Source: Linderina pennispora (lineage: Eukaryota; Kickxellomycota; Kickxellomycetes; Kickxellales; Kickxellaceae). Taken from it: a DNA stretch of 24,283 bases. Shown piece by piece: positions 1 to 9,523 of this stretch. The stretch lies in NCBI RefSeq assembly GCF_002104995.1, contig NW_024468405.1, forward strand, positions 1 to 24,283, in the 5' to 3' direction. Positions within the stretch are counted from its first letter, which is position 1. Each line of letters opens with the position of its first letter. The notes under the pieces are model-generated. The model saw nothing but the letters and a program-made list of their open reading frames with translations, ran no database searches and was not told the origin of the DNA. The translations under genes and the position numbers were made by a program.

Positions 1-946
1 ACAAACTTGCAAGAGCAGCTGCATGAAGCTGTGTGGAAGAGTGGGGGACGTCACTCGAACAAAAAATTTGGAGAACCCTGGGCGCATTCCTGAGATAAAA
101 ATGGCAGAAATCACGCCAATTGCCCGCTGTTGCCTCTTGTCTCGTCCCAAATGATGCGGCATCAGCGCATTTGGGCCGGGAAAGTTGCGGAAACCCATGG
201 CCATTCTCAACAGAAAGGGGCGCGCACCACGCAGAATGTTCCACCTTTGAAAGCGGCAGCATTTTGCGCATAGCGCAAGCTTAGTATGTGCAGATTGCAC
301 CACAACCGTGGTGTTTCCAAGGCTGCTGCTCCAATGGACATGCATGGCAGCAATGCTACAACCACTTCACCACCAAGAGGAAAATGAGATATGCATGGCA
401 CAGCTAAGTGCAGCGGCAGGTATTGAGAGACTGCAGAGGAAGGCTGGTGAGAGCACCGTTTGTGTATCCCGCCATGGTCAGAAACCTCGGACTGAATCGC
501 TGAAGACCCAGCTCCTTATTTCAAGCAACAGACTAGAGCGGCATAGCCAGCAATGGAGGAAAACAAAACCGGCAGGATAGCGACAAACAGCCTTGGAAAC
601 GCTGCTGGGCAGGCTATCTTTAGCCGCTGCACATCCGTGCCCTCTATTAGCGGACAAGTTGACACGTATGCACCATGCCACCTGTGCGTCCCTCGTTTCC
701 ATTATTCTTTTTCGAACTCTTGTCAACCTGTGCCGCCTCCAACGAGCTAGCTCCCTCTCCAGCATCTAGTTTTCCACCCTCAGGCGAGTTTTCACTCGGG
801 TTACAACGCATTTCGAGGCAAAAGACTACATCTGCTTGTAATAGAATGCCATTTGGTTTTATTTGTAAAAAGGGCACTTGAACCCACTTTAATGCACTGC
901 CTGGATATAGCCAGCTTCGCCACTGGTGCCTTTCACCCTGCTGTTG

Positions 947-994
947 GCCAAAAAGCAGCGCCAAAAAGCAGCGCCAAAAAGCAGCGCCAAAAAA
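947..994. repeat. 13-bp tandem repeat, 3.6 copies
   Basis: Unit GCCAAAAAGCAGC occurs three times head to tail (947-959, 960-972, 973-985), followed by a partial fourth copy ending in a run of six A. The copies are identical, so the array is recent or still sliding. It lies in non-coding sequence; no function is visible. Confidence 0.9.
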
Positions 995-1505
995 GTAAGA
1001 ATGCCAGGTTGTCTCGGCATTGTGCATGACATCCGCAGCATGTATGCGCATGGCTGCTTGTTTGCTACTGAGATCGCCAGCAAAAGAAACTGGGTACAGG
1101 TTACAGTTGAAAACAGGGGTGGAGAAACACACTCCCCGTGCCATCAGGGCAGAGAGACAAGCACCTTTGCACATTTCCTACCCAGCGCACTCTGCAACAA
1201 GGGGAACTGACAGAAGAACGAGCTGCAATCCTGCCGAGTGGATTTTTGCGCTTCTCCAAGCGGTGGCTTACCTGCTCACCTGTGCTCCTGTGTCATTGTC
1301 TGTGTAGATGCTCTAACCTCCTCCCAGAATGCTATTGCTTGCCGGATAGTACTGGCCGTTAATGTCTTGATATGGGCACACCAGGTGGCCGCGTAATCGG
1401 ATACGCTTTTCCATACATTTGCAGTTCCCTTACAGCGAGGAACCATGCCGTTGGCAAGTGCTGTCAAAAAAACAGCACGCAGTGTGCAGGACATTTCAAA
1501 AGAGG

Positions 1506-1511
1506 TATAAA
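1506..1511 (+). promoter_or_regulatory. TATA box of the degenerate gene at 1656
   Basis: TATAAA lies 150 bp before the ATG at 1656, with a C/T-rich leader in between. The same layout occurs before intact genes of this window. Confidence 0.55.
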
Positions 1512-1655
1512 TGCTCAGGGAAAAGCGCTACCCACCTCGTCTCTGTTCCTCATCGCCTATTTTATCCCCAAGCACCTAGCTACTCCATCCCAGCTTACTA
1601 TAGCATACCGCCCTTTCCAACGCAATCTAAGCTTCTACATCGTCCCCTCTTCACC

Positions 1656-3241
1656 ATGTCTCACCGGAGCAATGGCCGTAACTGGCGCTTCTAGTTGCCT
1701 CTTTGTCCGTGAAGGTCAGCGAGAACTCTGTTGGCCCCGTCTCAACAATGAACGACTACTTTTACGTGGAACAATTCGCCAAGACATATCCAGACCGTGT
1801 CAACAAGCTGAATGACGTAGCATTCACCGTCCTGCTCCTGGAGAGCAACAACCCGTGCCACTGCACAAGTCCCTTGTGCGAAAAACCGCATCAACGCATT
1901 TGGCGTTCGAATTTGCGTACAATTGACCTTCTCAAGAAGTGCCATCTGATTAGGGAGTTCCGAGTCATCGCACACGACGTGAACCCGAAGATGCTGGATC
2001 TCAATCCGGCGCTAACTGAACTTGCGGGTTCTCTCGGCGAACCGTTGACAGCCATGCGCAAGATACTATTCCTTGGCGAAGGCTTAGTCGAAGTGGGCAG
2101 TGGTGCTTTGAAGGCTAGTATTGTGGATGCTGAAGCTGCTGCTAAGTTAATCCACACGCTTTTCCCCAATGTGAGCGATCTCACGAACCATCTGCAACGC
2201 AAGTGGGGATATCTCATGGATACACTAAATTGCCACCCGACGCATGCATTCTGTTTGAGCAGACTTTCATGAAATATGTACACCAGCTAGAAGCGCTTCA
2301 GCTGCACCTCACGACGCCTTTAGAGCTTCAAAATTCTGTGAAGATTGACGTCGCTGTCGATAAAACATCCAGCACATTCGCTGGTGGGCAAAACTACCGC
2401 CGATTCCTGCCCGTCGTTTGCGGATTCTCTACCTGCTTCGGATCGACGCTGCCATCCCTTGGATATTTTTCGAGTTGACCCAAGGACAGCTGGCTTTTCA
2501 GAGTTTGGAAAAGGCAGACTTCGAATTGTTGTGAATGCTAAAGACAAGATCGCATTCCCCGGATACCAGTATCCCGTCGTCTTTCCAGTGCTGAACTCGA
2601 TGCGTATCACCAATGCCATGGGTGTGTACAGTGATATTTACGCACACTTTATATCTAACGTATTTTAGTAAGTTAGTAGTCATAGACGATCCAAGTACCT
2701 TCGAGCACATCGACTGGCGTGTCCTGCAGAATTCGCAGCAGTTCGAGTTGGATCATCCCACAGGAGAGTTCTACAAGCGCAGATACTCGTCAGATACTAT
2801 CCTGAATATGTTCTCCCAAGAGTCCACAGTCCGCAACGGTCGTCATGCTCGGTCCAGTCTACTACGCACTGCCCTCGCATTATCAACTGGCACGATCTAG
2901 TCTCGCTCGACCTGGCAGTGGCCATCGCCAACAATGGTATGCTTTGCAACATGGTGGCACAGTTGCCGCAGCTGGAATCACTCCATATCAAGTGCGTATC
3001 GATGGATGCAAATGTCGCCTGCAATACGGTTTATCCTGACGAAGTGAACATCCCGGAGGGACCCAGAGTGATTACCAAAAAGAGTTATGCTAATGAGAAT
3101 CCATTCCAGGTACTCAGCTGGAATCTGAGGTTGTTTGACCTCTACTCTGACCAGGCATTTGACGCGGATGGGTTCTGCCCAGCTCCTTTGTCGCTTGCCG
3201 CGTGTCGAAAGCTGTGCAATCAATGGCACACAGGCCACTAA
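1656..3241 (+). pseudogene. Degenerate leucine-rich / F-box-like protein gene
   Basis: I do not recognise a named family. The ATG at 1656 follows a TATA box and CT-rich leader. Coding-like sequence continues to a stop at 3239-3241 but switches frame repeatedly: near 1682-1692, 2222-2250, 2360-2400, 2510-2520, 2626-2668 and 2820-2875. Each segment reads like natural protein. The start is LVASLSVKVSENSVG, the middle has leucine-rich stretches such as RLRILYLLRIDAAIPW and VVFPVLNSMRIT, and the end reads NWHDLVSLDLAVAIANNG then AQLPQLESLHIKCVSMD. The regular LxxLxL spacing suggests leucine-rich repeats of the kind found in large fungal F-box-like families; that is inference. One break can be explained by an intron (2626-2668), which has a CTAAC branch site and TTTTAG acceptor. 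The others have no plausible splice sites (I checked the one at 2222-2250 explicitly), so the gene is probably dead unless the sequence has indel errors. Confidence 0.6.
2626..2668 (+). other. Candidate 43-nt intron in the degenerate gene
   Basis: Donor GTACAG, branch-like TATCTAAC and acceptor TATTTTAG. Removing 2626-2668 joins MRITNAMGV to KLVVIDDPSTFEHI in one frame. The donor is weak, so this is moderate support only. Confidence 0.45.
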
Positions 3242-3448
3242 GGTTAATCGACTGCTGACTAGGCACTACCAACTAAGGCGGCACATCCACATCTACAGCT
3301 ACTATGTGCCTATTGACTTTCTTCAGTATTAATTATTATTCAGAATATCAACTATGATTTTAGCATGCAAAAGAAACAAGTGAATAATTCAACTCCCCAG
3401 TTATAGCCATGAGGATTCTAAAAATTACCAGGCACTTTACAGCATATC

Positions 3449-3467
3449 GGTATCACAAACTGATACC
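3449..3467. repeat. Short perfect inverted repeat
   Basis: GGTATCA and TGATACC form a 7-bp stem around the 5-nt loop CAAAC. No gene ends here; the function is unknown. Confidence 0.7.
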
Positions 3468-3670
3468 ACTAATATTCGGCTTCATTTTCTAATACATGCT
3501 ATTCTTCTGCTAGACATTACCACGGGGAAGCCTGCAGTGGGTTGATATCTATTGTTTTGCTCTCCTCATACGGAAATTATTCAATCCAGTTTTGATGTGA
3601 TCCGTGGTAGTTCGTTGAGGGTAAATTCAAAGTATAACGGCCAATTTAAAAACACAGTCGGCTCCTCGAC

Positions 3671-3677
3671 TATATAA
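3671..3677 (+). promoter_or_regulatory. TATA-like box before the small ORF at 3761
   Basis: TATATAA lies 90 bp upstream of an ATG, with a C/T-leaning leader between. The spacing resembles that of intact genes in this window. Confidence 0.35.
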
Positions 3678-3760
3678 CCCTGCCTCTTTTCAACATTACG
3701 AATTGGTATCGCTTTTTAATTTCACGCTCACTATTATTTACATTGCAGCATCAATAATCG

Positions 3761-3883
3761 ATGCCTGGAGCTGAGAGGCTGCTATACATATTGAGGCCAG
3801 CACCATTGGTCGACCATATTCCGAATATTCGCTTGACATTTACCTCTAACTTCGTGGATATTAATAGCGAAACATATGAATAG
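3761..3883 (+). CDS. Possible small or relic protein, 40 codons
   Basis: Begins MPGAERLLYILRPAPLVDHI and ends at TAG 3881-3883. It was noticed because a TATATAA box stands 90 bp upstream, as in real genes of this window. After a possible acceptor (CTTAG at 3951-3955), a second stretch in another frame reads YWSVEPIEPQASDICAAVMR and stops after 38 codons. I could not find a donor that joins the two without creating a stop. It may be a relic of a longer gene or chance; no family is recognised. Confidence 0.25.
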   Translation: MPGAERLLYILRPAPLVDHIPNIRLTFTSNFVDINSETYE

Positions 3884-4456
3884 TACATGAGGTGCAATGA
3901 GAGGTAGCGTCATGCTATGTATTTTATTGCATGTTGTTCGGCTTACCTATCTTAGATATTGGTCTGTTGAGCCGATTGAGCCACAGGCAAGTGACATCTG
4001 TGCTGCTGTGATGAGGCTTAGCACACCAAACACGCCGCCCAGGACCAAAAGCCTGCCGTTTACTCTTGGTTGAGTACAGCTCCACCTGACAGTGGCTGTT
4101 GTATATGGTCAAAACAAAAATTCAATAGCAGTCTGCTTATGCAGAAACAGCACTACTTCAACCTGTTTCATAACTTAAAAGGCAGAGCAATGCATGGGCA
4201 TTTCGGAAACTGAACTGATAAAGCCATATAGAGCAAGTGAACTGGAGCTTATGCAGCAATATACATCGACCCTCGGCCCGGTTAGAGTATTAGAGCAGAT
4301 ATCTTCACTTCGGTGGAGTACAAAAGCAACAATCAGCAAACTCATTCGCCCTTCTACCCAAACCCTGTTGTGATACTGGTAACTTAACGTGGTATATAAC
4401 TAGTGACAGTAAAGAAACTAAGGAGGGCTGCTGACGCGCTGGCGTGTACTGAACTA

Positions 4457-4474
4457 TATAGTGGGGCCACTATA
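4457..4474. repeat. Perfect 8-bp hairpin
   Basis: TATAGTGG and CCACTATA separated by GG. It lies in A/T-rich non-coding DNA; it could be a cruciform or a protein-binding palindrome, but nothing nearby explains it. Confidence 0.7.
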
Positions 4475-5229
4475 CTCTTGCGTATGCACTGTGGCGTGGA
4501 TCTAAGGATCAGGATCAGTTATGCAACAAACCCCATCTAATTCACTGGCATATTTGAAAGTACATTCATGTGTCATGCCGCTAGGGTGGTTCTGACTCAC
4601 CCAAGGCGGATTACTCACTGAGAGTGGCGCAGCCTTATCCAGGACCGTATGCGGCTTAGATGAGGGCTCAGTATGCGCACTCGGCGCTTGCTTAAATACC
4701 CCTGGCTGGCTCCTAGCAGCTGGGATTCCTCCTGGTTTTTCCAATATATTTTTGTGAACGCTTACTTTTGGTTTTATCAGCACATTTATAATCATCACTA
4801 GGAGAACACGCTACCTAGTTTCCTCTTCCCTGACATTTGACCTAGGTCGTTTTAGGCACGCACCGTATTATTGAAGTATATTTTGTGGGCTATGATGAGT
4901 GCTGACAGAAGAAAGGCACCTGGCACCACACATGTAGTGGAGACTGAATGCTCTGCATTTTTGGCCACCCTGCCCCATTTTTAGAAATCCTATATATGCT
5001 GTGAGCAACTGTGCCACAGACTGGTGGCAATGGGTTCATTTCACAAGGGAAGAAAGTATTTTCGCAATAGTTGGCTATTATTATCCATTTTGTCAATGGC
5101 CACTGCCAAGTGGCTGTGGAGGGATTGAAGGCTTAATAAGAGCTGTGTGCCTGTGTAAGGATTAGGATTCGGAGGGTTGTTAGCGTTGTCTGAGGCTTTG
5201 CCAGCACTGTTTCAACTTACACCAGGGTC

Positions 5230-5236
5230 TATAAAA
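5230..5236 (+). promoter_or_regulatory. TATA box before the broken small ORF at 5360
   Basis: TATAAAA followed by a pyrimidine-rich stretch (about 5260-5330) and an ATG at 5360. Confidence 0.4.
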
Positions 5237-5359
5237 AGCGAAAATTTGATCTTTCCGCTGAGGTCTGCTGGCTGCATCCCTGCTTTTCTCTTCATTATCT
5301 TTTCTCTGTGCTTTGGTTCAGAAATTTCGTAGTACCTCGTCATTCAGGAAGGCAATATC

Positions 5360-5613
5360 ATGATCTCTAAATATTTCACTAAACTTGTTTCAAGGAATGA
5401 TGACTATGACGATATTCTTGATGACGTATACTGCTCTCCTGACTTTTGATATATTCTTGACTACTGGAGGTCACTGTCCATGCGCACACGAACACTACAG
5501 AGCAGGTTCAGGCTTTCCTTCATTAGTTCCCTCCAGTAGTATGATAATTGCACCAAAACCTTGTCTCAATTCTTATCCAATAAACCCGCTAAACCACAGC
5601 CAGCAGAGTAGTG
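5360..5613 (+). pseudogene. Possible broken small gene
   Basis: From ATG 5360 one frame reads MISKYFTKLVSRNDDYDDIL and on to CSPDF, then TGA. It resumes in the same frame with YILDYWRSLSMRTRTLQSRF and ISSLQ, then TAG, then continues to the tandem stops TAG TGA at 5611. A single frame with two isolated nonsense codons, behind a TATA box and CT-rich leader, looks like a decayed gene. Alternatively a 44-nt intron (GT at 5426, AG at 5469) would give a 42-residue product ending VQAFLH. No family is recognised, and chance remains possible. Confidence 0.3.
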
Positions 5614-5646
5614 AATGGTTTGAAGCAACATTCCTGTCTTTGTAAT

Positions 5647-5701
5647 AAACAAACAGGCGCAAGGTCGTTCTGTTTGCATTACCTTTTAAGGCTGTTTGTT
5701 T
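5647..5701. repeat. 10-bp inverted repeat downstream of the SPRY gene
   Basis: AAACAAACAG (5647-5656) is the exact reverse complement of CTGTTTGTTT (5692-5701). The pair lies about 70-125 bp past the stop of the minus-strand gene, so it would fall in its 3' untranslated or termination region. A role there is inference. Confidence 0.6.
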
Positions 5702-5772
5702 GCTTGTAAATGTAAACATTGAAATGCGACTTCCGATAAAGCTAATGCTATATGCGCTGTTATTAAAGTGTT

Positions 5773-7275
5773 CTAACAAAAAGTAGGGTGCCTGGGTGTT
5801 GTGTTGCGGTGGAGTGGTGGCGATAGTCTGGATGGAGAGATATTGATAACCACTTCATCTGTCTGAGCGTCTGGACTATCTCCGACGCCTGTCTCGTTCT
5901 GAAGGTTACTTTGGCCAACAGAATAGGACGGCATCGGGCCTCCATTGCTGCTACTAACGCCCTGGATGTAGCTATTGACCTGCACAATATTTACCGGAGG
6001 GACCTCAGGCGCGTTGCTCACATATGGTGGAGCCTCTGACATGCTGCTACCGCTTGAAGATTGGCTGCCTTGTCTGCCATTGCCGTTGTCAGACGATAGC
6101 TCTTCGGTAGTTGATCGTCGGGTAGGCGCATCGCTGGCCAAAATGCTATTCAGATCTGACACACTTGCAGAATCCTCGTATGCTGGCGGCGGACGGAGCC
6201 CCAGCGAGTTGCGCCATCCAGAGTGTGTCCCTGCGTGCTCGTTGTCGGCTGATGCCACCAGTGTCGTGTCCTGGGTTTGGTGGTACATGGGCGGTGGTGG
6301 CCGCACACCCTCAGCAGCCGCCAGTCCCCAGAACCGCATGTTGGCGTGCGACAGAACGTAGGCACGCGCACCTAGGTTGACGCTGACATTGCAGGGTCCG
6401 TCGGCACTAATAATTGGATACATCCTCTTGTTGATCCAGGGTGTGCGCACATGGGCCATGATTGCGCCGTTGATGACAAAAAACATCTTGCCAGAGTGCG
6501 GGCGCCAGCCAACACCCAATGTATCGCTCTGCAGAGCTGTGGTGGTTTTGCGGGTAATATCCAATGGATGGCAGTAGTAGACGTGCCCATCAACCGAGTG
6601 GTATGCGACCGAATTGTTTGCCCATCCAGCCATCCGCAGTGGCGGGTACCCGTGCATTGCAGCGCCCACAGCTACGTTCGTTCCCTCAGGCAGCCTGTCG
6701 AGCCGGACCTCGAAATAGTATACGCGCTGCTCGTTCGGGAACTGCAGGTTGGTCATAACGCTCTGCTCACCGCCAACAAACTCCACATCAGTGTTATCCA
6801 GCACAGTGATGTTGGTGTTGTCGTACGACGGGATGAACTCCCATGCATTAACGCCGTGCTCGATGACATGCTCAGTGTCGTCCTCTGCCAGTGTACCTTC
6901 GGACTCGTCTGGTGGATGCTCGTTGACGTAGTCGAGTGCGTATTCGTAGTTTTGCGCCGCCCGACTGCCTTCTAGCTCCTTCAGAGTATCCTCACGCGAC
7001 AGTGCTTGGATTTCCTCGTGCTTGCGCTCACGCTCACGCTGGCGCTGCTCCTTCTCCTGCTTTTTGGCAGCCTTTTTTCGAAACGGCAGACAGCAGGTGG
7101 GAGAGGGCAGTTTGCATGGCCAGCATTGGAACCGCGGTGCGCCTTTGCGCTTGGCAAAGCAGCAGTAGTATACTACAAGAGCGACAATGACGAGAAAGAC
7201 AACGACGCAGACGGTTGCGATCGCCGCAATGGTGTGTTTGCTCAACTCATTCTCCTGCACTAGCTCCGTTTCCAT
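5773..7275 (-). CDS. Membrane SPRY-domain Rsp5/Nedd4 adaptor-like protein (Ssh4/Ear1 type), paralogue 1
   Basis: 500 residues, intronless. The Met at 7275 is chosen because it opens a membrane protein and sits 146 bp after a minus-strand TATAAA; the frame continues 47 codons upstream without features. One transmembrane segment spans residues 15-38, followed by a Cys/Lys-rich patch and a highly charged stretch (66-105). A SPRY domain (about 140-323) carries VYYFEVRLDRLPEG, GVGWRPHSGKMFF, YPIISADGPC and a C-terminal RFWGLAAAEG. PPxY motifs PPMY (328-331) and PPAY (363-366) lie in a Ser-rich tail. Yeast Ssh4 and Ear1 have the same order and recruit the ubiquitin ligase Rsp5 to membrane cargo at endosome and vacuole. 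Function here is by analogy. The SPRY core is more diverged than in the paralogue at 12852. Confidence 0.85.
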   Translation of the reverse strand: METELVQENELSKHTIAAIATVCVVVFLVIVALVVYYCCFAKRKGAPRFQCWPCKLPSPTCCLPFRKKAAKKQEKEQRQRERERKHEEIQALSREDTLKELEGSRAAQNYEYALDYVNEHPPDESEGTLAEDDTEHVIEHGVNAWEFIPSYDNTNITVLDNTDVEFVGGEQSVMTNLQFPNEQRVYYFEVRLDRLPEGTNVAVGAAMHGYPPLRMAGWANNSVAYHSVDGHVYYCHPLDITRKTTTALQSDTLGVGWRPHSGKMFFVINGAIMAHVRTPWINKRMYPIISADGPCNVSVNLGARAYVLSHANMRFWGLAAAEGVRPPPPMYHQTQDTTLVASADNEHAGTHSGWRNSLGLRPPPAYEDSASVSDLNSILASDAPTRRSTTEELSSDNGNGRQGSQSSSGSSMSEAPPYVSNAPEVPPVNIVQVNSYIQGVSSSNGGPMPSYSVGQSNLQNETGVGDSPDAQTDEVVINISPSRLSPPLHRNTTPRHPTFC

Positions 7276-7976
7276 GATTAAGAGTAGGGTAAAATGAAGA
7301 GTAGGAGAGGAACGTGCGGCAATGAAGGGGGCTTTGCGAAGGTTTTGTGTGGGCTGTGCAGGGTGCTGGAAATGACTGGAGAGAAAAAGCGTTGGGCAAG
7401 GGGTACAAATTGCCATTTATAGCGTGCAAGGCATACGTGAATTGGGGCGAGAGGGCGCGTTCTATTCTCGGTGTCTGGTCGCTGCGCACTACAGATCGCG
7501 CATATGCTCCAAATATGGCGGGCCAAGCGTATGCGCAAGTACAAGTTTGTTTGTTCATGCTTAGTGGCAGATCAACCACAAACACCTGCGGTATTTGTGG
7601 GGTGGATGGCCGCGTGTTTGCCCACGTCTTGGTGCTTCGCGCGCTGCAAATGAGGAACTGGTGAGGTACTAAAGCACTAAAGCCCGCACGTGCCGCCAGA
7701 GCCATGGCACCGCCTGTGCATCATGACTACAGCATATGAAGTGGCAGCACCAGATCACGGCATCGCTGATCCGAGATCAGGCCGTAGTTCGCACGGATCG
7801 TTCGAAAGCGGAATGTGGTCACGCTCCGTTCCCACGATCAAAGTTTCTCACAGGTGTCTTGCCGGCCAGCCCACGTTCTTAAAGGACGCAGAGGCCGGCG
7901 ACAACACGCAGACGCAGGCGCCTCCTCTGCTGCTTCTTGCTTCTCTATCTACAACGCACTTGCTAAACTGTATACT
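7276..7976. promoter_or_regulatory. Divergent promoter region between SPRY paralogue 1 and BCKDH E1 alpha
   Basis: Spacer of 701 bp between two divergent genes. It contains a minus-strand TATAAA (7416-7421) for the SPRY gene, a CACGTG E-box-type palindrome (7687-7692) and a C/T-rich leader immediately before the ATG at 7977. No further gene is visible. Confidence 0.5.
7416..7421 (-). promoter_or_regulatory. TATA box of SPRY paralogue 1
   Basis: TATAAA on the minus strand, 146 bp before the start codon at 7275. Confidence 0.6.
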
Positions 7977-9260
7977 ATGTCTCGCTTCCTGCTCCGCTCG
8001 TCCACAGCATCGCGGCTTGTGCGCTCGCGTCTGACCGCGTCGTTCTCGACCACACACGCGATGCACCGCAAGAAGGTGATGTTCCCGGGCGCCCTTGACT
8101 CGACCTACTCGCACGAGCTCAAATTTGTATCCAACGTCGAGTCGATCCCGACGTACCAAGTAATGGACAACGACGGCAAGGTGCTGGATACGGCGCACGA
8201 GCCGCAGATGTCGCGCGAGGACGCCCGCACCATGTACAAGAACATGCTGACGCTCAACGCCATGGACTCTGTCCTGTACGAGGCGCAGCGCCAGGGCCGC
8301 ATCAGCTTCTACATGACCAGCTTTGGCGAGGAGGCGCTCATCGGCAGTGCTGCGGCGCTGGATCCGAAGGACCATGTGTTTGGGCAGTACCGCGAAGCCG
8401 GGGTTCTGTTGCAGCGCGGGTTCACCCTTGAGCAGTTCATGAACCAGTGCTACTCGAACGAGCTGGATCAGGGCAAGGGCCGCCAGATGCCCGTGCACTA
8501 CGGCTCCAAGGAGCTCCATTTCCAGACGATTTCGTCGCCGCTGGCCACGCAGATCCCGCAGGCATCCGGTGCGGCATACGCAATGCGCCGTGAGGGCAGC
8601 AAACAGTGTGTTGTCTGCTATTTCGGTGAGGGAGCTGCCAGCGAGGGCGACTTCCATGCTGGCCTCAACATGGCGGCGACGCTGGGCTGCCCGGTGATCT
8701 TCTACTGCCGCAACAACGGGTATGCGATCTCGACGCCCTCGATCGAACAGTACCGCGGCGACGGAATCGCCAGTCGCGGAATTGGCTACGGTATTGACAC
8801 GATCCGTGTCGATGGCAACGACATCTGGGCCATCTACGAGGCCACCAAGGCGGCCCGCAAGCTGGCTGTCGAGCAGAACAAGCCGGTGCTGATCGAGGCC
8901 ATGACATACCGCATCAGCCACCACAGCACATCGGACGACTCGTCGGCGTACAGGTCCAAGAAGGAGGTCGAGGACTGGAGCAAGCGCGACAACCCGCTGG
9001 CGCGCATGCGTGCGTGGCTGATGAACAAGGGGTGGTGGGAGAAGAGCGAGGATGTCGAGGTCACCAAGGCAGCCAAGGCGGCAGTGCTCAAGGCGTTTGC
9101 TGACGCCGAGAAGCTCAAGAAGCCGGCCGTCAGCGAGATGTACACGGATGTCTACGACGAGATGATCCCGGAGCTGGTGCGCGAGAAGGCCGAGATCGAT
9201 GCGCTGCTGAAAAAGTACCCGGACTACTACCAGGTCAACGACTATGCGAAGTCGACGTAG
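7977..9260 (+). CDS. 2-oxoisovalerate dehydrogenase (branched-chain ketoacid dehydrogenase) E1 alpha subunit, mitochondrial
   Basis: 427 residues, single exon. The start at 7977 is chosen because it gives an Arg/Ser-rich mitochondrial presequence ([20 protein letters not shown]), whereas the upstream in-frame extension is featureless. The thiamine-diphosphate fold is plain: GEGAASEGD (217-225) and [10 protein letters not shown] (from 245). The phosphorylation loop [16 protein letters not shown] has the Ser equivalents at 317 and 327 used by BCKDH kinase in animals. The C-terminal region, with [12 protein letters not shown] and [12 protein letters not shown], matches the family. With the beta subunit it decarboxylates the 2-oxo acids of leucine, isoleucine and valine and passes the acyl group to E2 in the matrix. 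Length is close to that of animal precursors. The partner subunits are not in this window. Confidence 0.96.
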   Translation: MSRFLLRSSTASRLVRSRLTASFSTTHAMHRKKVMFPGALDSTYSHELKFVSNVESIPTYQVMDNDGKVLDTAHEPQMSREDARTMYKNMLTLNAMDSVLYEAQRQGRISFYMTSFGEEALIGSAAALDPKDHVFGQYREAGVLLQRGFTLEQFMNQCYSNELDQGKGRQMPVHYGSKELHFQTISSPLATQIPQASGAAYAMRREGSKQCVVCYFGEGAASEGDFHAGLNMAATLGCPVIFYCRNNGYAISTPSIEQYRGDGIASRGIGYGIDTIRVDGNDIWAIYEATKAARKLAVEQNKPVLIEAMTYRISHHSTSDDSSAYRSKKEVEDWSKRDNPLARMRAWLMNKGWWEKSEDVEVTKAAKAAVLKAFADAEKLKKPAVSEMYTDVYDEMIPELVREKAEIDALLKKYPDYYQVNDYAKST

Positions 9261-9523
9261 CTTTAGACTGCCACCGACCTCAATATATCCATTGGCTGCA
9301 CAGAGCCCCATCTAGAGTTTCAACTGGGACTGCAGAGCGCAAATCTGGTTTGCTGGAAATTTTTCTCAAAATGGTCTGCCCCGGCTCACAATCTGCAAAG
9401 TCCGAACAGAGCCCGGGACAGCGACATGTTGGCAGATGTGAGGCGCTCTCCTCTCTACGCCTTCTTCCTCCCCCGTTATCTTCACTTTGCTCACCTTTTC
9501 CACACAAACGAATTTCAGCAAAA

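Larger units (their letters stand above)
1..1655. other. Gene-poor left flank
   Basis: No convincing gene is visible. The open frames here are short, lack recognisable domains and overlap each other on both strands; the longest (minus, 647-1174) reads as cysteine- and tryptophan-rich low-similarity sequence and has no promoter-like context. The stretch contains a 13-bp tandem repeat (947-994) and, at its right end, the TATA box and pyrimidine-rich leader of the degenerate gene beginning at 1656. Confidence 0.5.
3242..5359. other. A/T-rich stretch without a convincing gene
   Basis: Base composition is clearly richer in A/T than the coding blocks, and stops are frequent in all frames. It holds TATA-like sites at 3671, 4392 and 5230, a 40-codon reading frame at 3761, and small perfect hairpins at 3449-3467 and 4457-4474. 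No tRNA, transposase, reverse transcriptase or long terminal repeat is recognisable. A 98-codon frame on the minus strand (4502-4798) has no identifiable domain and is not supported as a gene. Confidence 0.5.

Noticed and set aside
647-1174. 175-codon minus-strand frame in the left flank
   Set aside because: It crosses the tandem repeat, has no recognisable motif and no promoter-like context; other frames are open over much of the same DNA.
4502-4798. 98-codon minus-strand frame in the A/T-rich block
   Set aside because: No domain, no TATA box, no codon bias like that of the real genes.
7815-7976. In-frame N-terminal extension of BCKDH E1 alpha
   Set aside because: The start at 7977 opens a typical mitochondrial presequence; the extension lies in promoter/leader sequence.
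7848-9311. Long minus-strand open frame (487 codons) opposite BCKDH E1 alpha
   Set aside because: The plus strand encodes an unmistakable enzyme; the antisense frame is a by-product of G/C-ending codons and its product is Arg/Leu/Val/His-rich without a domain.
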